A stretch of DNA of 64,000 nucleotides from Cyclonatronum proteinivorum (GTDB taxonomy: Bacteria > Bacteroidota > Rhodothermia > Balneolales > Cyclonatronaceae), in the NCBI RefSeq assembly GCF_003353065.1, contig NZ_CP027806.1:186001-250000 (forward strand). The letters are read 5' to 3'. Position numbers and translations under genes: made by a program. Numbering within the stretch: the first letter of the stretch is position 1; each line of letters begins with the position of its first letter. Under the pieces are notes generated by a model. That model saw nothing but the letters and a program-made list of their open reading frames with translations, was not told where the DNA came from and searched no databases. This document shows positions 17,922-27,372 of this stretch, piece by piece.

Positions 17922-19319
17922 TTAGGGGGATGGGGAAGTTTCGGGACCGACAAAAAGTTCATGCATCGCATCGAGCTCTTCCTGAAAGGCATCCACAATG
18001 GCGGCAGGGTCGGGGATGATTTGTGCATCGGTCGCGACCCCGATCCGGACTTTGTTGTTGTAGCTGATCACGCTGATGCCCAGGCCAACGCGTCCGGCCT
18101 GCGGCACCCAAAACAGGATGTTATCAACTTCGCAGCCGGCAAGGTAGAGCGGCACCGAGGGGCCCGGTACATTGGTGAGCACAAGCGAGGTTTTGGTTCC
18201 GATGACATCCACCACCAGGCTTTCGATTTCTTTCGGCGCCGCGCCCATGGTGTTGAGCACCAAAAAAGAGACAAAGGCCTCGGGCGTATTTTTGAGCTCG
18301 TCCATGCGGCGTTTTTGCTCGGTAAGACGTTCGCGCAGGTCTTCCATGCCCACGGGCAGGCTTAGAAACACAAGGCCGAATTTGTTGCCCATTGCAAAGG
18401 GGTCGGTCGATTGACGGATATCCACCGGAATGGCCGCACGGATGTTCATATCGGTCGTTTCTTCTCCCCTCGCTTTGAGGTAGCGCCCCAGCGCACCGGC
18501 AGCAGCCGTGACGACCACATCGTTGACCGTTGCCCCGGCTCCCCGCCGGATTTCCTTCACCCGCTCCAGCGGAATTTCCCACGACCAGGAGGCCAGCTTC
18601 TGATTCTGCAGCTTTTGCTTGAGCATTGTTTTCGGGTCGGGCCAGCGCAGCACCAGCCGCCCCAGACTGAAGCCGCCTTCGATCGTCATTTTCGCCCAGT
18701 CGAACACCTGTGATGGGCGCTTCAGAAGCCGGTAGCTCAGCTTCACCATGGTTTCCGCCGACACCCATGCGTTCAGCAGCACATCCACGACCGGATCCAG
18801 AAAGGTAGGACGCTCGGTGCTTTCGGCTTCTTTTTCGGGCTTGAGGAGCTTCTTATCGGTCGTCATCATCGAAAGCAGCACCCGAACCAGGGCATTGCCG
18901 TCCGCTATACAGTGGTGCAGCCGGATGATGAATCCCGTGCCTTCCCGCACATCATCAATCATAGTGATGTGCCAGAGCGGTTTGTCGTAATCCAGGGGCG
19001 TGCTCATCAGCGTGCCGGCCAGCGCCTGCAGCTCATCCCGCGGATTTTCGTTGGCGATGGAGGTCCGGGTAACATGGTCTGCCGGGTCGAAAAAGGGCAC
19101 ATCTTCCCAGTAGGTATCTTCAAAAATAATTCCACGGAGGATTACACGCTGCCGGAAGCGGTCAAATTTCATGAGACGCTCTTTGAGCAGCTCCAGCAAA
19201 TCATCATACAAAACCTTCTCTTTGGTTGTAAGCAAGGCCGTAACCATCATCAGGTTGCTTGGCTCTTCCATCCGCAGCCATGCGCGGTCCACATTGCTCA
19301 TCAGCTCCCGTCGGGCCAT
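17922..19319 (-). CDS. Wax ester synthase/diacylglycerol acyltransferase-like protein (WS/DGAT family)
   Basis: 465 residues, the usual length. The condensation-type active site HHCIADG is at residues 135-141, the PLW motif at 114-116, and the ND motif appears in GATVNDVVVTAAAGALGRYL. The N-terminal MSNVDRAWLRMEEPSNLM matches the family start. It transfers an acyl group from acyl-CoA to an alcohol or diacylglycerol, making storage or surface lipids. It lies between the MacA-like gene and the SRPBCC/MacB genes on one strand with gaps of about 100 bases. An alternative start is Met7 (19301). Confidence 0.93.
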   Translation of the reverse strand: MARRELMSNVDRAWLRMEEPSNLMMVTALLTTKEKVLYDDLLELLKERLMKFDRFRQRVILRGIIFEDTYWEDVPFFDPADHVTRTSIANENPRDELQALAGTLMSTPLDYDKPLWHITMIDDVREGTGFIIRLHHCIADGNALVRVLLSMMTTDKKLLKPEKEAESTERPTFLDPVVDVLLNAWVSAETMVKLSYRLLKRPSQVFDWAKMTIEGGFSLGRLVLRWPDPKTMLKQKLQNQKLASWSWEIPLERVKEIRRGAGATVNDVVVTAAAGALGRYLKARGEETTDMNIRAAIPVDIRQSTDPFAMGNKFGLVFLSLPVGMEDLRERLTEQKRRMDELKNTPEAFVSFLVLNTMGAAPKEIESLVVDVIGTKTSLVLTNVPGPSVPLYLAGCEVDNILFWVPQAGRVGLGISVISYNNKVRIGVATDAQIIPDPAAIVDAFQEELDAMHELFVGPETSPSP

Positions 19320-19440
19320 ATCAAATTGTAAGTCTAAGGTGTTGGGATGTAAGGAGGGGGTATCTGATCCCCGAGCTGCATAATCCGCAAAATAATGCCA
19401 TTGTGCGAACCTAATTTTATTTTATTTGAAGCGTGTTTCC

Positions 19441-20589
19441 TTAGAAGGTCGCTTGCTGACCGCTAAAGAGGCTGCGCCGCTCGTTGTCAGCGTCTGAACG
19501 CAGGGAAAGCCCAACAGCCAGCACATCCCCCGGCCGTAAGCCGCTTATAATTTCTGTATTCACGCCATCGCTGAGGCCTGTTTCAACCGCAACCACTTCA
19601 AGCTGCCCGTCGCGCAGCACGTAAGCCCGCGGCTGCCCTTCATCGAAATGCGCGGGTGTCGGCGGACGAATACCATCCGGCAGCCGGGCGCGAAGGGCGG
19701 TATTGCGCACCCGAACGACGTCATGCTGTTCAGCAGTAATCACAGAGACTTCCGTTGTCATGCCCGGTTTCAGCAGCAGATCTTCATTGCTGACTTCGAT
19801 CAGGGTTTGGTAATGAACCACATTGTCTTCGATAACAGGCGCGTTGCGCACCTGAATCACTTCACCCGAAAAGGTGCGCTCCCGATAGGCGTCAACGCGG
19901 AAATTAACCCGCTGTCCTTCCCGAACCTGCCCTATATCGGCTTCTGAAACATTGGCGTAGATGTGCATTACCCGCAGATCGGAAGCCAGCTGAAACAGTT
20001 CGGGGGCATTCAGGCTTGCGGCTACGGTCTGCCCGACATCCACATTGCGGGAAATCACGATTCCGTCAGCAGGGGCGGTTATGGTACAGCGGTCAAGTTC
20101 ACGTTGTGCGCGTTCGAGGGCATGGCGTCTTACCCGCACCTGTGCTTCGGCCTGTCTCAGGGTAGCCGAAGCCTGATCCACATCTGACGGGGAAACAAAC
20201 TGCCGCTCCCGCAGCTCCTGAACCCGCTGCCACTGCATACGGGCGAGCTCCAGCCCCGCTTCAGCACTGGCAAGCTCTGCCCTTGCCGAGCTTAATTCCG
20301 CTTCAAAAGTCGAGGGGTCAATTCTGGCGAGTACCTGCCCTTTTTGGACAACCGTGTTGAAATCGACGGTGATTTCTTCAATAATACCCGAAACCTGACT
20401 GCCCACAGTTACGCGCTGTACGGGATGTATGGCCCCAAAGGCCACAACGCGCCTGGAAACATCCCCGGTTTCGACTTCAACGGTTGCCAAGGGCGGCAGC
20501 GTCCCGCTCCCTTCAGCGCCCGGCTGCCAGATGAACCAGGCTACCGCAGCAAGTACAACGGGGATCAAAATGTAAGCTGTTCGTTTCAT
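19441..20589 (-). CDS. MacA/HlyD-type periplasmic adaptor subunit
   Basis: 382 residues: N-terminal membrane anchor (AYILIPVVLAAVAWFIW), barrel/lipoyl half VVAFGAIHPVQRVTVGSQVSGIIEEITVDFNTVVQKGQVLARIDPSTFEAEL, a coiled-coil hairpin (LSSARAELASAEAGLELARMQWQRVQELRERQFVSPSDVDQASATLRQAEAQ), the second lipoyl half CTITAPADGIVISRNVDVGQTVAAS, and beta-barrel and membrane-proximal domains. It is the adaptor of the MacB-like ATPase/permease encoded 2-4 kb downstream. No TolC-like factor is visible nearby. Confidence 0.92.
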   Translation of the reverse strand: MKRTAYILIPVVLAAVAWFIWQPGAEGSGTLPPLATVEVETGDVSRRVVAFGAIHPVQRVTVGSQVSGIIEEITVDFNTVVQKGQVLARIDPSTFEAELSSARAELASAEAGLELARMQWQRVQELRERQFVSPSDVDQASATLRQAEAQVRVRRHALERAQRELDRCTITAPADGIVISRNVDVGQTVAASLNAPELFQLASDLRVMHIYANVSEADIGQVREGQRVNFRVDAYRERTFSGEVIQVRNAPVIEDNVVHYQTLIEVSNEDLLLKPGMTTEVSVITAEQHDVVRVRNTALRARLPDGIRPPTPAHFDEGQPRAYVLRDGQLEVVAVETGLSDGVNTEIISGLRPGDVLAVGLSLRSDADNERRSLFSGQQATF

Positions 20590-20766
20590 GGTAAATGGCT
20601 GATATTTGTACTTTTCCTTTTTGAGTCAAGTAATGGATTTTAGCACTAAAGTTCTGTTAATTAGTCTTAGCTATGCCAGATCAATTGTAAAACCGCCCCA
20701 ATCAACACCCGTGCCGGATACAGCAACAGACGTGCTTTCCCGAATCTAACAAACAATCCATCATCC

Positions 20767-21855
20767 ATGAAGTTCGACACACCCGCCTGCCATATCCTTC
20801 TTATTGAGTCTGATATGGCAATCCGTATGCTTATTGAAGATTTCATTGATGAGTTTTTTCTGAACTACACCTTTCATACCGTTTCCGGCTTTGAAGAGGC
20901 TACGACTTTTCTTGAAAACACAACACAGCCGGATGTCATCATTTGTAACAGCAGTCTTTCCGGTGAAAACTCGACACAACTGATCCGGCAATTACTGGCT
21001 ATATGCCCCGATATTCCGCTGATCATGCTGAGCAGCTATACCAACCGGCAGGAAGTCGTTGAATGGGTCAAAATGGGTGTGTCTGATTACCTTTTGATCG
21101 ACGACCTGAGCCCAAGCCTGCTCCACAAGTCGGTCATGTTTAGCATTGAACGCAGGCATAGCATTCAGGCACTGAAACAATCCGAGCGCCGCTATCGCGA
21201 TCTTTTTGAGTACAGCCCTTTGCCCATGTGGGTTATCGACCTGGAAACAAGCTGCATTTTAGATGTAAATGAGGCCGCAGTTAATACATACGGCTACAGT
21301 CGCGAAGATTTTCAACAACTCGATATCCGTGATATTTATCCCGGCATAACATCCGCTGAGCTTCGATCATGGCTAAAAAATGAAACAAGTCAGGCAGTGA
21401 AGGATCACGGTGTTTTTGAACATTACAGCCGGGAAGGAAATGTATTACAAATGGAAATAAAGAGCCGGGTGATGGAGTATGAGGGAAGACGGGCACGGCT
21501 GATCATTGCACATGATGTAACTAAACTGAAGTCCTATATTGAGGCGATTGAAGACCAAAATGAGCGTTTTCGCGAAATCGGCTGGCTTCAGTCCCACATT
21601 GTCCGTGCGCCCCTTGCCCGTATGCTGGGTTTGATTAACTATTATAATGATAATATGGCTGCGCAGTCATCCCAAAAGAAAGAGGCGACAAAACCGGCTG
21701 CCGGTTTGAATTCGGAACCGGATCAGGGATTTGATTCAGAAATGAGCACGGAAGAAATTTTGCAGTATATTGCCGCAGCCGCCGCTGAACTGGATCAGAA
21801 CGTCCGCGATGTGGTTTCAAAGACAACCCGAACTGAACCTGACTCACCTGAATGA
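20767..21855 (+). CDS. Degenerate receiver-PAS protein with a kinase-like H-box but no ATPase domain
   Basis: 362 residues. Receiver-like domain 1-125 (HILLIESDMAIRMLIEDF; IMLSSYTN; GVSDYLLID), in which the phosphoacceptor position is Asn61 (VIICNSSLSG), one Mg-binding acidic is Ser15 and the conserved Lys is Ile111: a pseudo-receiver. PAS follows at ~140-260 (FEYSPLPMWVIDLETSCILDVNEAAVNTYGYSREDF). Then SHIVRAPLARMLGLINYYN (His277), the Bacteroidota-type H-box helix, but only ~85 residues remain and no HATPase motifs. The stop overlaps the NhaC start (ATGA), so the two are coupled. Probably a signalling adaptor acting on a partner kinase or on the antiporter. Confidence 0.85.
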   Translation: MKFDTPACHILLIESDMAIRMLIEDFIDEFFLNYTFHTVSGFEEATTFLENTTQPDVIICNSSLSGENSTQLIRQLLAICPDIPLIMLSSYTNRQEVVEWVKMGVSDYLLIDDLSPSLLHKSVMFSIERRHSIQALKQSERRYRDLFEYSPLPMWVIDLETSCILDVNEAAVNTYGYSREDFQQLDIRDIYPGITSAELRSWLKNETSQAVKDHGVFEHYSREGNVLQMEIKSRVMEYEGRRARLIIAHDVTKLKSYIEAIEDQNERFREIGWLQSHIVRAPLARMLGLINYYNDNMAAQSSQKKEATKPAAGLNSEPDQGFDSEMSTEEILQYIAAAAAELDQNVRDVVSKTTRTEPDSPE

Positions 21856-23609
21856 AAAAGTTTACCATCACTTTTTTTCTGTCTGCGCTGATTCTCGCAG
21901 TTATCGGCTGGGCCGACCTTTCCGGCCTGGGACTGGCATTTACAGAAGGCACTGATCCCGGAGAGGACGCCGGATTTGGCGGATTCGGTACCTGGGTGAG
22001 TTTGCTGCCCCCGCTTGTAGCCATCGCGCTGGCGCTCATCACCCGCGAGGTCGTGCTGTCGCTTTTTGCCGGGGTCTGGATTGGGGCGTTGTTTATCGCA
22101 GGCTTCAATCCCTTCACAGGTACCGCTGATTCGTTTGGGTTCCTGATCAGCGCAATGTCTGATGAGTATCACGTCGCCATCATTATGTTCAGCCTGATGC
22201 TGGGCGGGATGGTAGGCCTGATGAGCCGGGGCGGCGGAACCAAGGGCGTGGTTACCGTGCTGGCAAAGCTGGCCAAAAACCGCACACAGGGACAGTTCAT
22301 CACCTGGATTTCGGCTTTATTTCTGTTTTTTGACGACTATGCCAACAGTCTCATCCGCGGGAGCGCGATGCGCCCGATGACCGACCGGCTGAATATCTCC
22401 CGGGAAAAGCTGGCCTATATCGTGGATTCTACGGCAGCCCCATTGGCAGTAAGCGCGGTCATTACAACCTGGATTGGCTTCGAAATCACGCAGATTTCAA
22501 ACTCTCTTTCCACGCTGGCCGCACAAACCGAAGATGCGGCACTTGCTGCACAACTGCAGGCCGGCGCAGATAATGCCTTCATGATTTTTCTGCACTCTGT
22601 GCCTTATCTGTTTTATCCGCTGCTCGCACTCGGATTTGTACTGATGATCATACTGATGAAGCGCGATTTCGGACCGATGCTCGATGCTGAGCGCCGGGCG
22701 TATTCAGGCGGCGGGGTTCTTCGGCCCGGTGCCGTTCCGGCTTCTGATGTAAACCTGGAAAGCCTGCAACCGCTCGACGGCAAGCCGCTGCGCTGGTACA
22801 ATGCTGCAATTCCGGTACTTACCGTCGTGATCGTTGCCATTTACGGACTTTACAGCACCGGGGCGAGCGGACTCGAAGCGGGCGAGCGAAGCCTGACCAA
22901 CATCATCGGTGGAGCCGATCCCTTTGCAGCACTGGTCTGGGCTTCCTTTGCAGGATGCTTTGTCGCCATGGTGCTTGTTGTAACACAGCGCATTCTCAGC
23001 GTTGGTGAAGCCCTTGAGTCCTTTGTAGGCGGAATGCAATCCATGATGATGGCCATCATTATCCTTGTATTGGCATGGGGACTCGGCGAAGTAACGCAGG
23101 CAGTTGGTACCGGTTCCTACCTGGCAAGCCTGCTTCAGGATACGCTTCCGCTGGTGCTGCTGCCTGGTTTGGTATTCTTTATTGCGGCGGTCACTGCTTT
23201 TTCAACGGGGACTTCCTGGGGTACGATGGCGATTCTGTTCCCGGTTGTGATCCCGCTCGCAGTCGTAATGGGAGCCGGTGTGGGCTTTGCGGGTGGTGAA
23301 AATTACGGGATTTTGCTGGGCGCGATCAGCTCAGTTATGGCCGGCGCCGTATTTGGCGATCACTGTTCTCCGATTTCGGACACAACGGTAATCAGTTCCA
23401 TGTCATCTGCCTGCGACCTGATTGATCACGTACGCACGCAGCTGCCCTATGCGCTGGTTGTAGCCGTTGTAGCACTCCTTGTTGGCGAAATCCCCGCCGC
23501 TTTTGGCGTCTCCCCGGTTTACGGCCTGATTGTTGGCTTCGTACTGCTTTATATTATTCTGAGAGTTTTTGGGAAGAACCCGGAGGAAGTTAAAGCGTTA
23601 GCGGCTTGA
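21852..23609 (+). CDS. NhaC-family Na+/H+ antiporter
   Basis: 585 residues with about 11-12 hydrophobic segments. Recognised by TWVSLLPPLVAIALALITREVVLSLFAGVWIGALF, the conserved FFDDYANSLIRGSAMRPMTDRLNISREKLAYIVDSTAAPLA, TAFSTGTSWGTMAILFPVVIPLA and GAVFGDHCSPISDTTVISSMSSACDLIDHVRTQLPYA. It exchanges cytoplasmic Na+ for external H+ in the inner membrane, supporting pH and salt homeostasis. Its translation is coupled to the pseudo-receiver/PAS protein upstream, an unusual partner. Confidence 0.94.
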   Translation: MKKFTITFFLSALILAVIGWADLSGLGLAFTEGTDPGEDAGFGGFGTWVSLLPPLVAIALALITREVVLSLFAGVWIGALFIAGFNPFTGTADSFGFLISAMSDEYHVAIIMFSLMLGGMVGLMSRGGGTKGVVTVLAKLAKNRTQGQFITWISALFLFFDDYANSLIRGSAMRPMTDRLNISREKLAYIVDSTAAPLAVSAVITTWIGFEITQISNSLSTLAAQTEDAALAAQLQAGADNAFMIFLHSVPYLFYPLLALGFVLMIILMKRDFGPMLDAERRAYSGGGVLRPGAVPASDVNLESLQPLDGKPLRWYNAAIPVLTVVIVAIYGLYSTGASGLEAGERSLTNIIGGADPFAALVWASFAGCFVAMVLVVTQRILSVGEALESFVGGMQSMMMAIIILVLAWGLGEVTQAVGTGSYLASLLQDTLPLVLLPGLVFFIAAVTAFSTGTSWGTMAILFPVVIPLAVVMGAGVGFAGGENYGILLGAISSVMAGAVFGDHCSPISDTTVISSMSSACDLIDHVRTQLPYALVVAVVALLVGEIPAAFGVSPVYGLIVGFVLLYIILRVFGKNPEEVKALAA

Positions 23610-23652
23610 GTAAAGCAACTTTCCCATTTGATCAGGAAGCACAGCAATAAAT

Positions 23653-23742
23653 ATGATGTTGTTGGATCAGGAACTGATTACCGAACTTCAAGAATCAGAG
23701 CTGCACTTTCGCGTAAATCCCAAAATATTGGCTTTTTTCTGA
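23653..23742 (+). other. Very short open frame, possible remnant
   Basis: ATG-started frame of 29 codons (begins MMLLDQELITELQESELHF) between nhaC and the terminator. The composition is coding-like but I recognise no family. It could be chance or a degraded gene. Confidence 0.15.
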
Positions 23743-23766
23743 TCCGCTCTTCCCCTTAATAAAAAA

Positions 23767-23800
23767 ACGCCCGGCACATTGCTGCACCGGGCGTTTTTTA
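23767..23800. terminator. Bidirectional rho-independent terminator
   Basis: ACGCCCGG pairs with CCGGGCGT around a short loop, with an A-run on the left and a T-run on the right. It lies between the convergent nhaC and lipoprotein genes and can serve both strands. Confidence 0.93.
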
Positions 23801-23822
23801 TGGTTAAATGTTTTCTTCTGAT

Positions 23823-24245
23823 TTAATCAGTAATCTCATCAAGCCATTCGGAAGCGTCTTCCTGCCATTGGGCAAATTGTGAACTTACATCGCTGTAAGT
23901 ATCAGTTGCCGCATCGCTTACTGTACCCCAGGTATCGGATGTTGCATTGCGGGCGTCGGCAAGGGCGCGGTCAACAGCATCGCGCTGACCTGTCAGCTCT
24001 TCGTAGGCTTCTTCAAAATTTTCGCGGGAAGCTTCATCGCCTGCGCGCTCCATCCGTGTTTGAATTTCAGAAAGCTGATCATCAATATCATCACGCAGGT
24101 CTTCAAGCTGTGAAGTCAGCTCTTCGCGTTCCTGCTCGAGGGCATAATCATTGGAGCTTTCTTCTCCGGCACAAGCAGTAAAAATGAGGCTGACTGCTAT
24201 CAGCAACACAGCCGGTGTTATAATCTTTGGAAATAGGCTATTCAT
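23823..24245 (-). CDS. Small coiled-coil lipoprotein
   Basis: 140 residues. Lipoprotein signal MNSLFPKIITPAVLLIAVSLIFTAC with the modified Cys at residue 25, followed by an acidic, strongly helical region (DYALEQEREELTSQLEDLRDDIDDQLSEIQTRMERAG) expected to form a coiled coil. No family recognised with confidence. The gene lies 57 bases downstream of csbD on the same strand, so an envelope or general stress role is plausible but inferred. Confidence 0.8.
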   Translation of the reverse strand: MNSLFPKIITPAVLLIAVSLIFTACAGEESSNDYALEQEREELTSQLEDLRDDIDDQLSEIQTRMERAGDEASRENFEEAYEELTGQRDAVDRALADARNATSDTWGTVSDAATDTYSDVSSQFAQWQEDASEWLDEITD

Positions 24246-24302
24246 ATTTTCTCCTTTATTCTGTTCACTTAATTGATTTAAAAAGGTATTTGCTCGATTA
24301 GT

Positions 24303-24488
24303 TTAATCGAGCCAGCTTTTAATTTTTGCTACAATTTCTTCTTTTGTTTTCCCCGCTTTTTCCTGAATTTTTCCAATCAGTTCATCTTCTCTGCCTTCCA
24401 TATAGGTAAGGTCATCATCGGTAAGTTCACCATACTCTTGTTTCAGTTTACCTTTAATCTGATTCCAGTTTCCTTCTGAAATATTCAT
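24303..24488 (-). CDS. CsbD-family stress-response protein
   Basis: 61 residues beginning [32 protein letters not shown], then [28 protein letters not shown]: the complete CsbD-like fold at its usual length. CsbD proteins are small hydrophilic proteins induced under general stress; the molecular function is unknown. It is probably transcribed with the small lipoprotein that follows it. Confidence 0.92.
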   Translation of the reverse strand: MNISEGNWNQIKGKLKQEYGELTDDDLTYMEGREDELIGKIQEKAGKTKEEIVAKIKSWLD

Positions 24489-24634
24489 ACGTATTCTTTT
24501 TTGGTTTGAATTAACAACAGTATAAATGAGTTGCCGGACCGAATCGTTTGGATATATACATTAAGTCTTATTATCACTTCGGCTTAATTATATTCATACT
24601 TTTTCAATTGCCGCGTTTAGCTAAGTAAGTGTAA

Positions 24635-25945
24635 TCAGGGTACAGGGAAGTTGTTAAATTCATCGGCTGCAACAGCTTGCAGATTCTGAAAACGAGGCAT
24701 AAAGAAAGCGGCCCATTCCGCGGAGAAGCTTTCCATATTGTCGTTCAGGGTTCTGAGGCGCGCATCACCGTTGCCGGAGAGGTTTACCAAAAAACTGTTT
24801 TTCAGCATGGCCGGTGAAAGCAGGCTGAGCCTGCTACCAAGCGCTTCCTGCGCACTTCGCTGTGTATCGAAAGTCTCTTTCAGCACTTCTTCCTTTTTGG
24901 CGATGGTCTTTGTCAGAATGAGACGATTATTCCAGAACTCAAAATATCCCGGCAGATCAGCTTCATCTACTTCTAAAGGATGCTCCGCAAAAAAGGCCTG
25001 AACCAGCTGCTCCCGATCAGCTTCGACCTCTTGCTGAATGGCGCGCTGTCCGTTGATCCATACCACGCGTGACGGCACCGGATGGACGCTTTCGGCTATC
25101 AGGTTGAATACAGCGGGCATCACCACTAAAAACAAAATCCATAAACCTGTAAGGGACATCGCATTGAAGACCGAGCTTTTCTGCGCAAGGTTCACCAGTG
25201 CGGACAGCAAGAACCAGAAGCCGATGTAGAGCAGCATAGCCAGCAGGAGTACGGCCACATCAGCGCTCCATCTAACCCCAAACAAAAACAAAAAGAGCAA
25301 AGTGGCGGCCAGCGTAGCACCGGCAATGAGCACAAACCGGAATACAACTTTGCCGGTCAGTATTTGTTGAAAGCTCACCGGCATGGCGTGCAACAGCTTC
25401 ATGGTGCCGAGTTCCTGTTCGCGGGAAAGCATGTTGTAGCTGAGCGCAATGATGATAAGCGGGATGAGCCAGGTCATCACAAAAGCAAAATCAAATCTTC
25501 CGAGGTACTGATGAAACGGGTTTTCAAGCGCATTGTCCCGCAGCGGGCGGCTCATCACCAGGGTGACCCGACCGTAATACGGCAAAATATCGGAGGCCCC
25601 GGCGGCAATGAGCGCGAGGGGTTCGGGTTCGAGGTACACGTAGCGTCCCGCCCCCCGGAAGGCAGAGAGTACCAGCGGGTTCGACGGATCCTGAAACCAG
25701 GGACCGCTGAATTCTGCGCCGGCTTCGATTTCCCGGAGCTGCTCATATTTGCCTGCGTAAAACTGCCGGTCTTCTTCCTGCAGCCCGGCAATCCGGTCCC
25801 GCTGCGCTTCCACTCTTTCGTGACCCAGATACAGGCTGAACCCGATTACGGCAACAAGCAGAAGCAGCATGGTCCAAACTACTTTGTCAGCGGCATACAT
25901 TTTCGCTTCAAAGCGAATGATGTGGCGAAGCAATCGCATATTCAT
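24635..25945 (-). CDS. ABC-2-type transporter permease (DUF3526-like), distal
   Basis: 436 residues from the start at 25945 (MNMRLLRHIIRFEAKMYAADKVVWTM); an earlier in-frame Met would overlap the upstream gene. TM1 is followed by a long extracytoplasmic domain (~45-160), then a cluster of TM segments (FAFVMTWLIPLIIIALSYNML, FVLIAGATLAATLLFLFLF, VAVLLLAMLLYIGFWFLLSAL, SLTGLWILFLVVMPAVFNLI) and a second external stretch. The motif LSREQELGTMKLLHAMPVS is the ABC-2 coupling region. It forms a three-gene set with the next permease and ATPase. Confidence 0.87.
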   Translation of the reverse strand: MNMRLLRHIIRFEAKMYAADKVVWTMLLLLVAVIGFSLYLGHERVEAQRDRIAGLQEEDRQFYAGKYEQLREIEAGAEFSGPWFQDPSNPLVLSAFRGAGRYVYLEPEPLALIAAGASDILPYYGRVTLVMSRPLRDNALENPFHQYLGRFDFAFVMTWLIPLIIIALSYNMLSREQELGTMKLLHAMPVSFQQILTGKVVFRFVLIAGATLAATLLFLFLFGVRWSADVAVLLLAMLLYIGFWFLLSALVNLAQKSSVFNAMSLTGLWILFLVVMPAVFNLIAESVHPVPSRVVWINGQRAIQQEVEADREQLVQAFFAEHPLEVDEADLPGYFEFWNNRLILTKTIAKKEEVLKETFDTQRSAQEALGSRLSLLSPAMLKNSFLVNLSGNGDARLRTLNDNMESFSAEWAAFFMPRFQNLQAVAADEFNNFPVP

Positions 25946-25952
25946 GGCAGAT

Positions 25953-27368
25953 TCAAACCTCCGTTGTTCTTGAGGCGGTGAGAAGCAGACCAAAACTCAG
26001 GCCGCTCCAAAGCAGCAGCAACAGGCCATGCGTGAGGTACTTCGTGATCCACTCCACAGCCCGGGGCGGCTCATATTCGAAGGTGATGTTTTGACTGAAC
26101 AACTCAACCCCCGCGGTATAGCCTTGTGCCCGGTCGCCTACCGCATAAATCATGAGGTCTTCGTTGAGTTCGCGCATGAGTTCAATCCGGAAAGCTTCTG
26201 CCTGATCGCGAAAATGGTTGAATGCGGCCATATCGGTACCGGCCATGCCCATGGAGAAAAGCCGCACCAGCGCAGCCGGTGATACAATGGCACTGAGTTT
26301 AAACAGATTCAGCTGCTGCTCATGGATGAGCGAAATGCGGGCCATGTGGTAGTCAAACACTTCTTTCTCGAATTCTTCAGATACCTGAAGCATGAGCCCG
26401 CCAAGGTTAAAGGGAAGGTCTGCGGGGTTCGTGACACCATGTGCCGCCAGCACAGAGTCCTCAAAAGCGCGGGTGTGCTCACTGAGCGGATTATGGCCGT
26501 CAATACCTTCGCTGAGCTGACGCTGCACCGCCTGCTGAAAGCTGACCGTGTCCGGCACCGGATGAACCTGATCAGCGGCAGCTGCGATGAGTCGCGGCAC
26601 AAACAGGGTGCTGAGTACCCAAAAACCCAGCAAAAGCACAAGCGCTTGCGCCTGACTCCCGGCTTTTGCCGATACCCAAACCGAGAGATGAATGAAGATG
26701 CCGAAATATAACAGCCAGCCAGCCATCATTAGGGCATAGCGCAGGAAGTAGGTTGCCTCACTTCCGGAGACGAGCAGCACGATCAGGCCTATGAGTGCGA
26801 AAAGCAGGAAAAAGCCCGAAACCAAAATCCACAGCGCCGCTGCTTTCCCGGTGAGGATATGCTTCATCCGCACACCCTGCGAAAGCAGCAGCCGGAGCAT
26901 ACCGTTTTCCCGTTCCGCGATAACACTGCGATACCCCAGGAAGATGATGAACAGCGGAAACAAAAAAGTAAAAATGAAAGTGGGGGTCAGTTGCCCAAAG
27001 CGGCTCAGGGAGCTGCGGTCTTCGACCGGACTATAAACTGCAAAATTTTGCCGGTGTGCCTCGAGAAAGAGGGACACGCCGGTAAATGGCTGCGTGCCCG
27101 GGTCAAAAACAGCCAGCAAAGTGACCGGCAAAAACGCATGCGTGCCGTAATGCGCCGCTGAATGCGGGTTTTTATCGCCCTGCTGTTCCCACAACGCTCT
27201 TGCCATTGTGGTAGCATCTTCGTGCTGCTGCTGTTTCTCCGTAAAATAGACCGCGCCCGACCAGGTGGAAATGAGCAGCAAAAGCAGCATAACGCCCATG
27301 AGCACTTTAGTGCCGGGTTCGCGCCAAAGCAGACGCAGCTCGTGTTTTACCAAAAGTGAAAAAGCCAT
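25953..27368 (-). CDS. ABC-2-type transporter permease (DUF3526-like), proximal
   Basis: 471 residues from MAFSLLVKHELRLLWREPGTKVLMG (start at 27368; an earlier Met falls inside the ATPase gene). TM1, a large external domain, the coupling motif VIAERENGMLRLLLSQGVRMKHILTGK, and several TM helices (LWILVSGFFLLFALIGLIVLLV, YALMMAGWLLYFGIFIHLSVWV), with a C-terminal TM. It is paralogous to the following permease; together they form the membrane part of an exporter whose cargo is unknown. Confidence 0.87.
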   Translation of the reverse strand: MAFSLLVKHELRLLWREPGTKVLMGVMLLLLLISTWSGAVYFTEKQQQHEDATTMARALWEQQGDKNPHSAAHYGTHAFLPVTLLAVFDPGTQPFTGVSLFLEAHRQNFAVYSPVEDRSSLSRFGQLTPTFIFTFLFPLFIIFLGYRSVIAERENGMLRLLLSQGVRMKHILTGKAAALWILVSGFFLLFALIGLIVLLVSGSEATYFLRYALMMAGWLLYFGIFIHLSVWVSAKAGSQAQALVLLLGFWVLSTLFVPRLIAAAADQVHPVPDTVSFQQAVQRQLSEGIDGHNPLSEHTRAFEDSVLAAHGVTNPADLPFNLGGLMLQVSEEFEKEVFDYHMARISLIHEQQLNLFKLSAIVSPAALVRLFSMGMAGTDMAAFNHFRDQAEAFRIELMRELNEDLMIYAVGDRAQGYTAGVELFSQNITFEYEPPRAVEWITKYLTHGLLLLLWSGLSFGLLLTASRTTEV

Positions 27369-27372
27369 CGCC

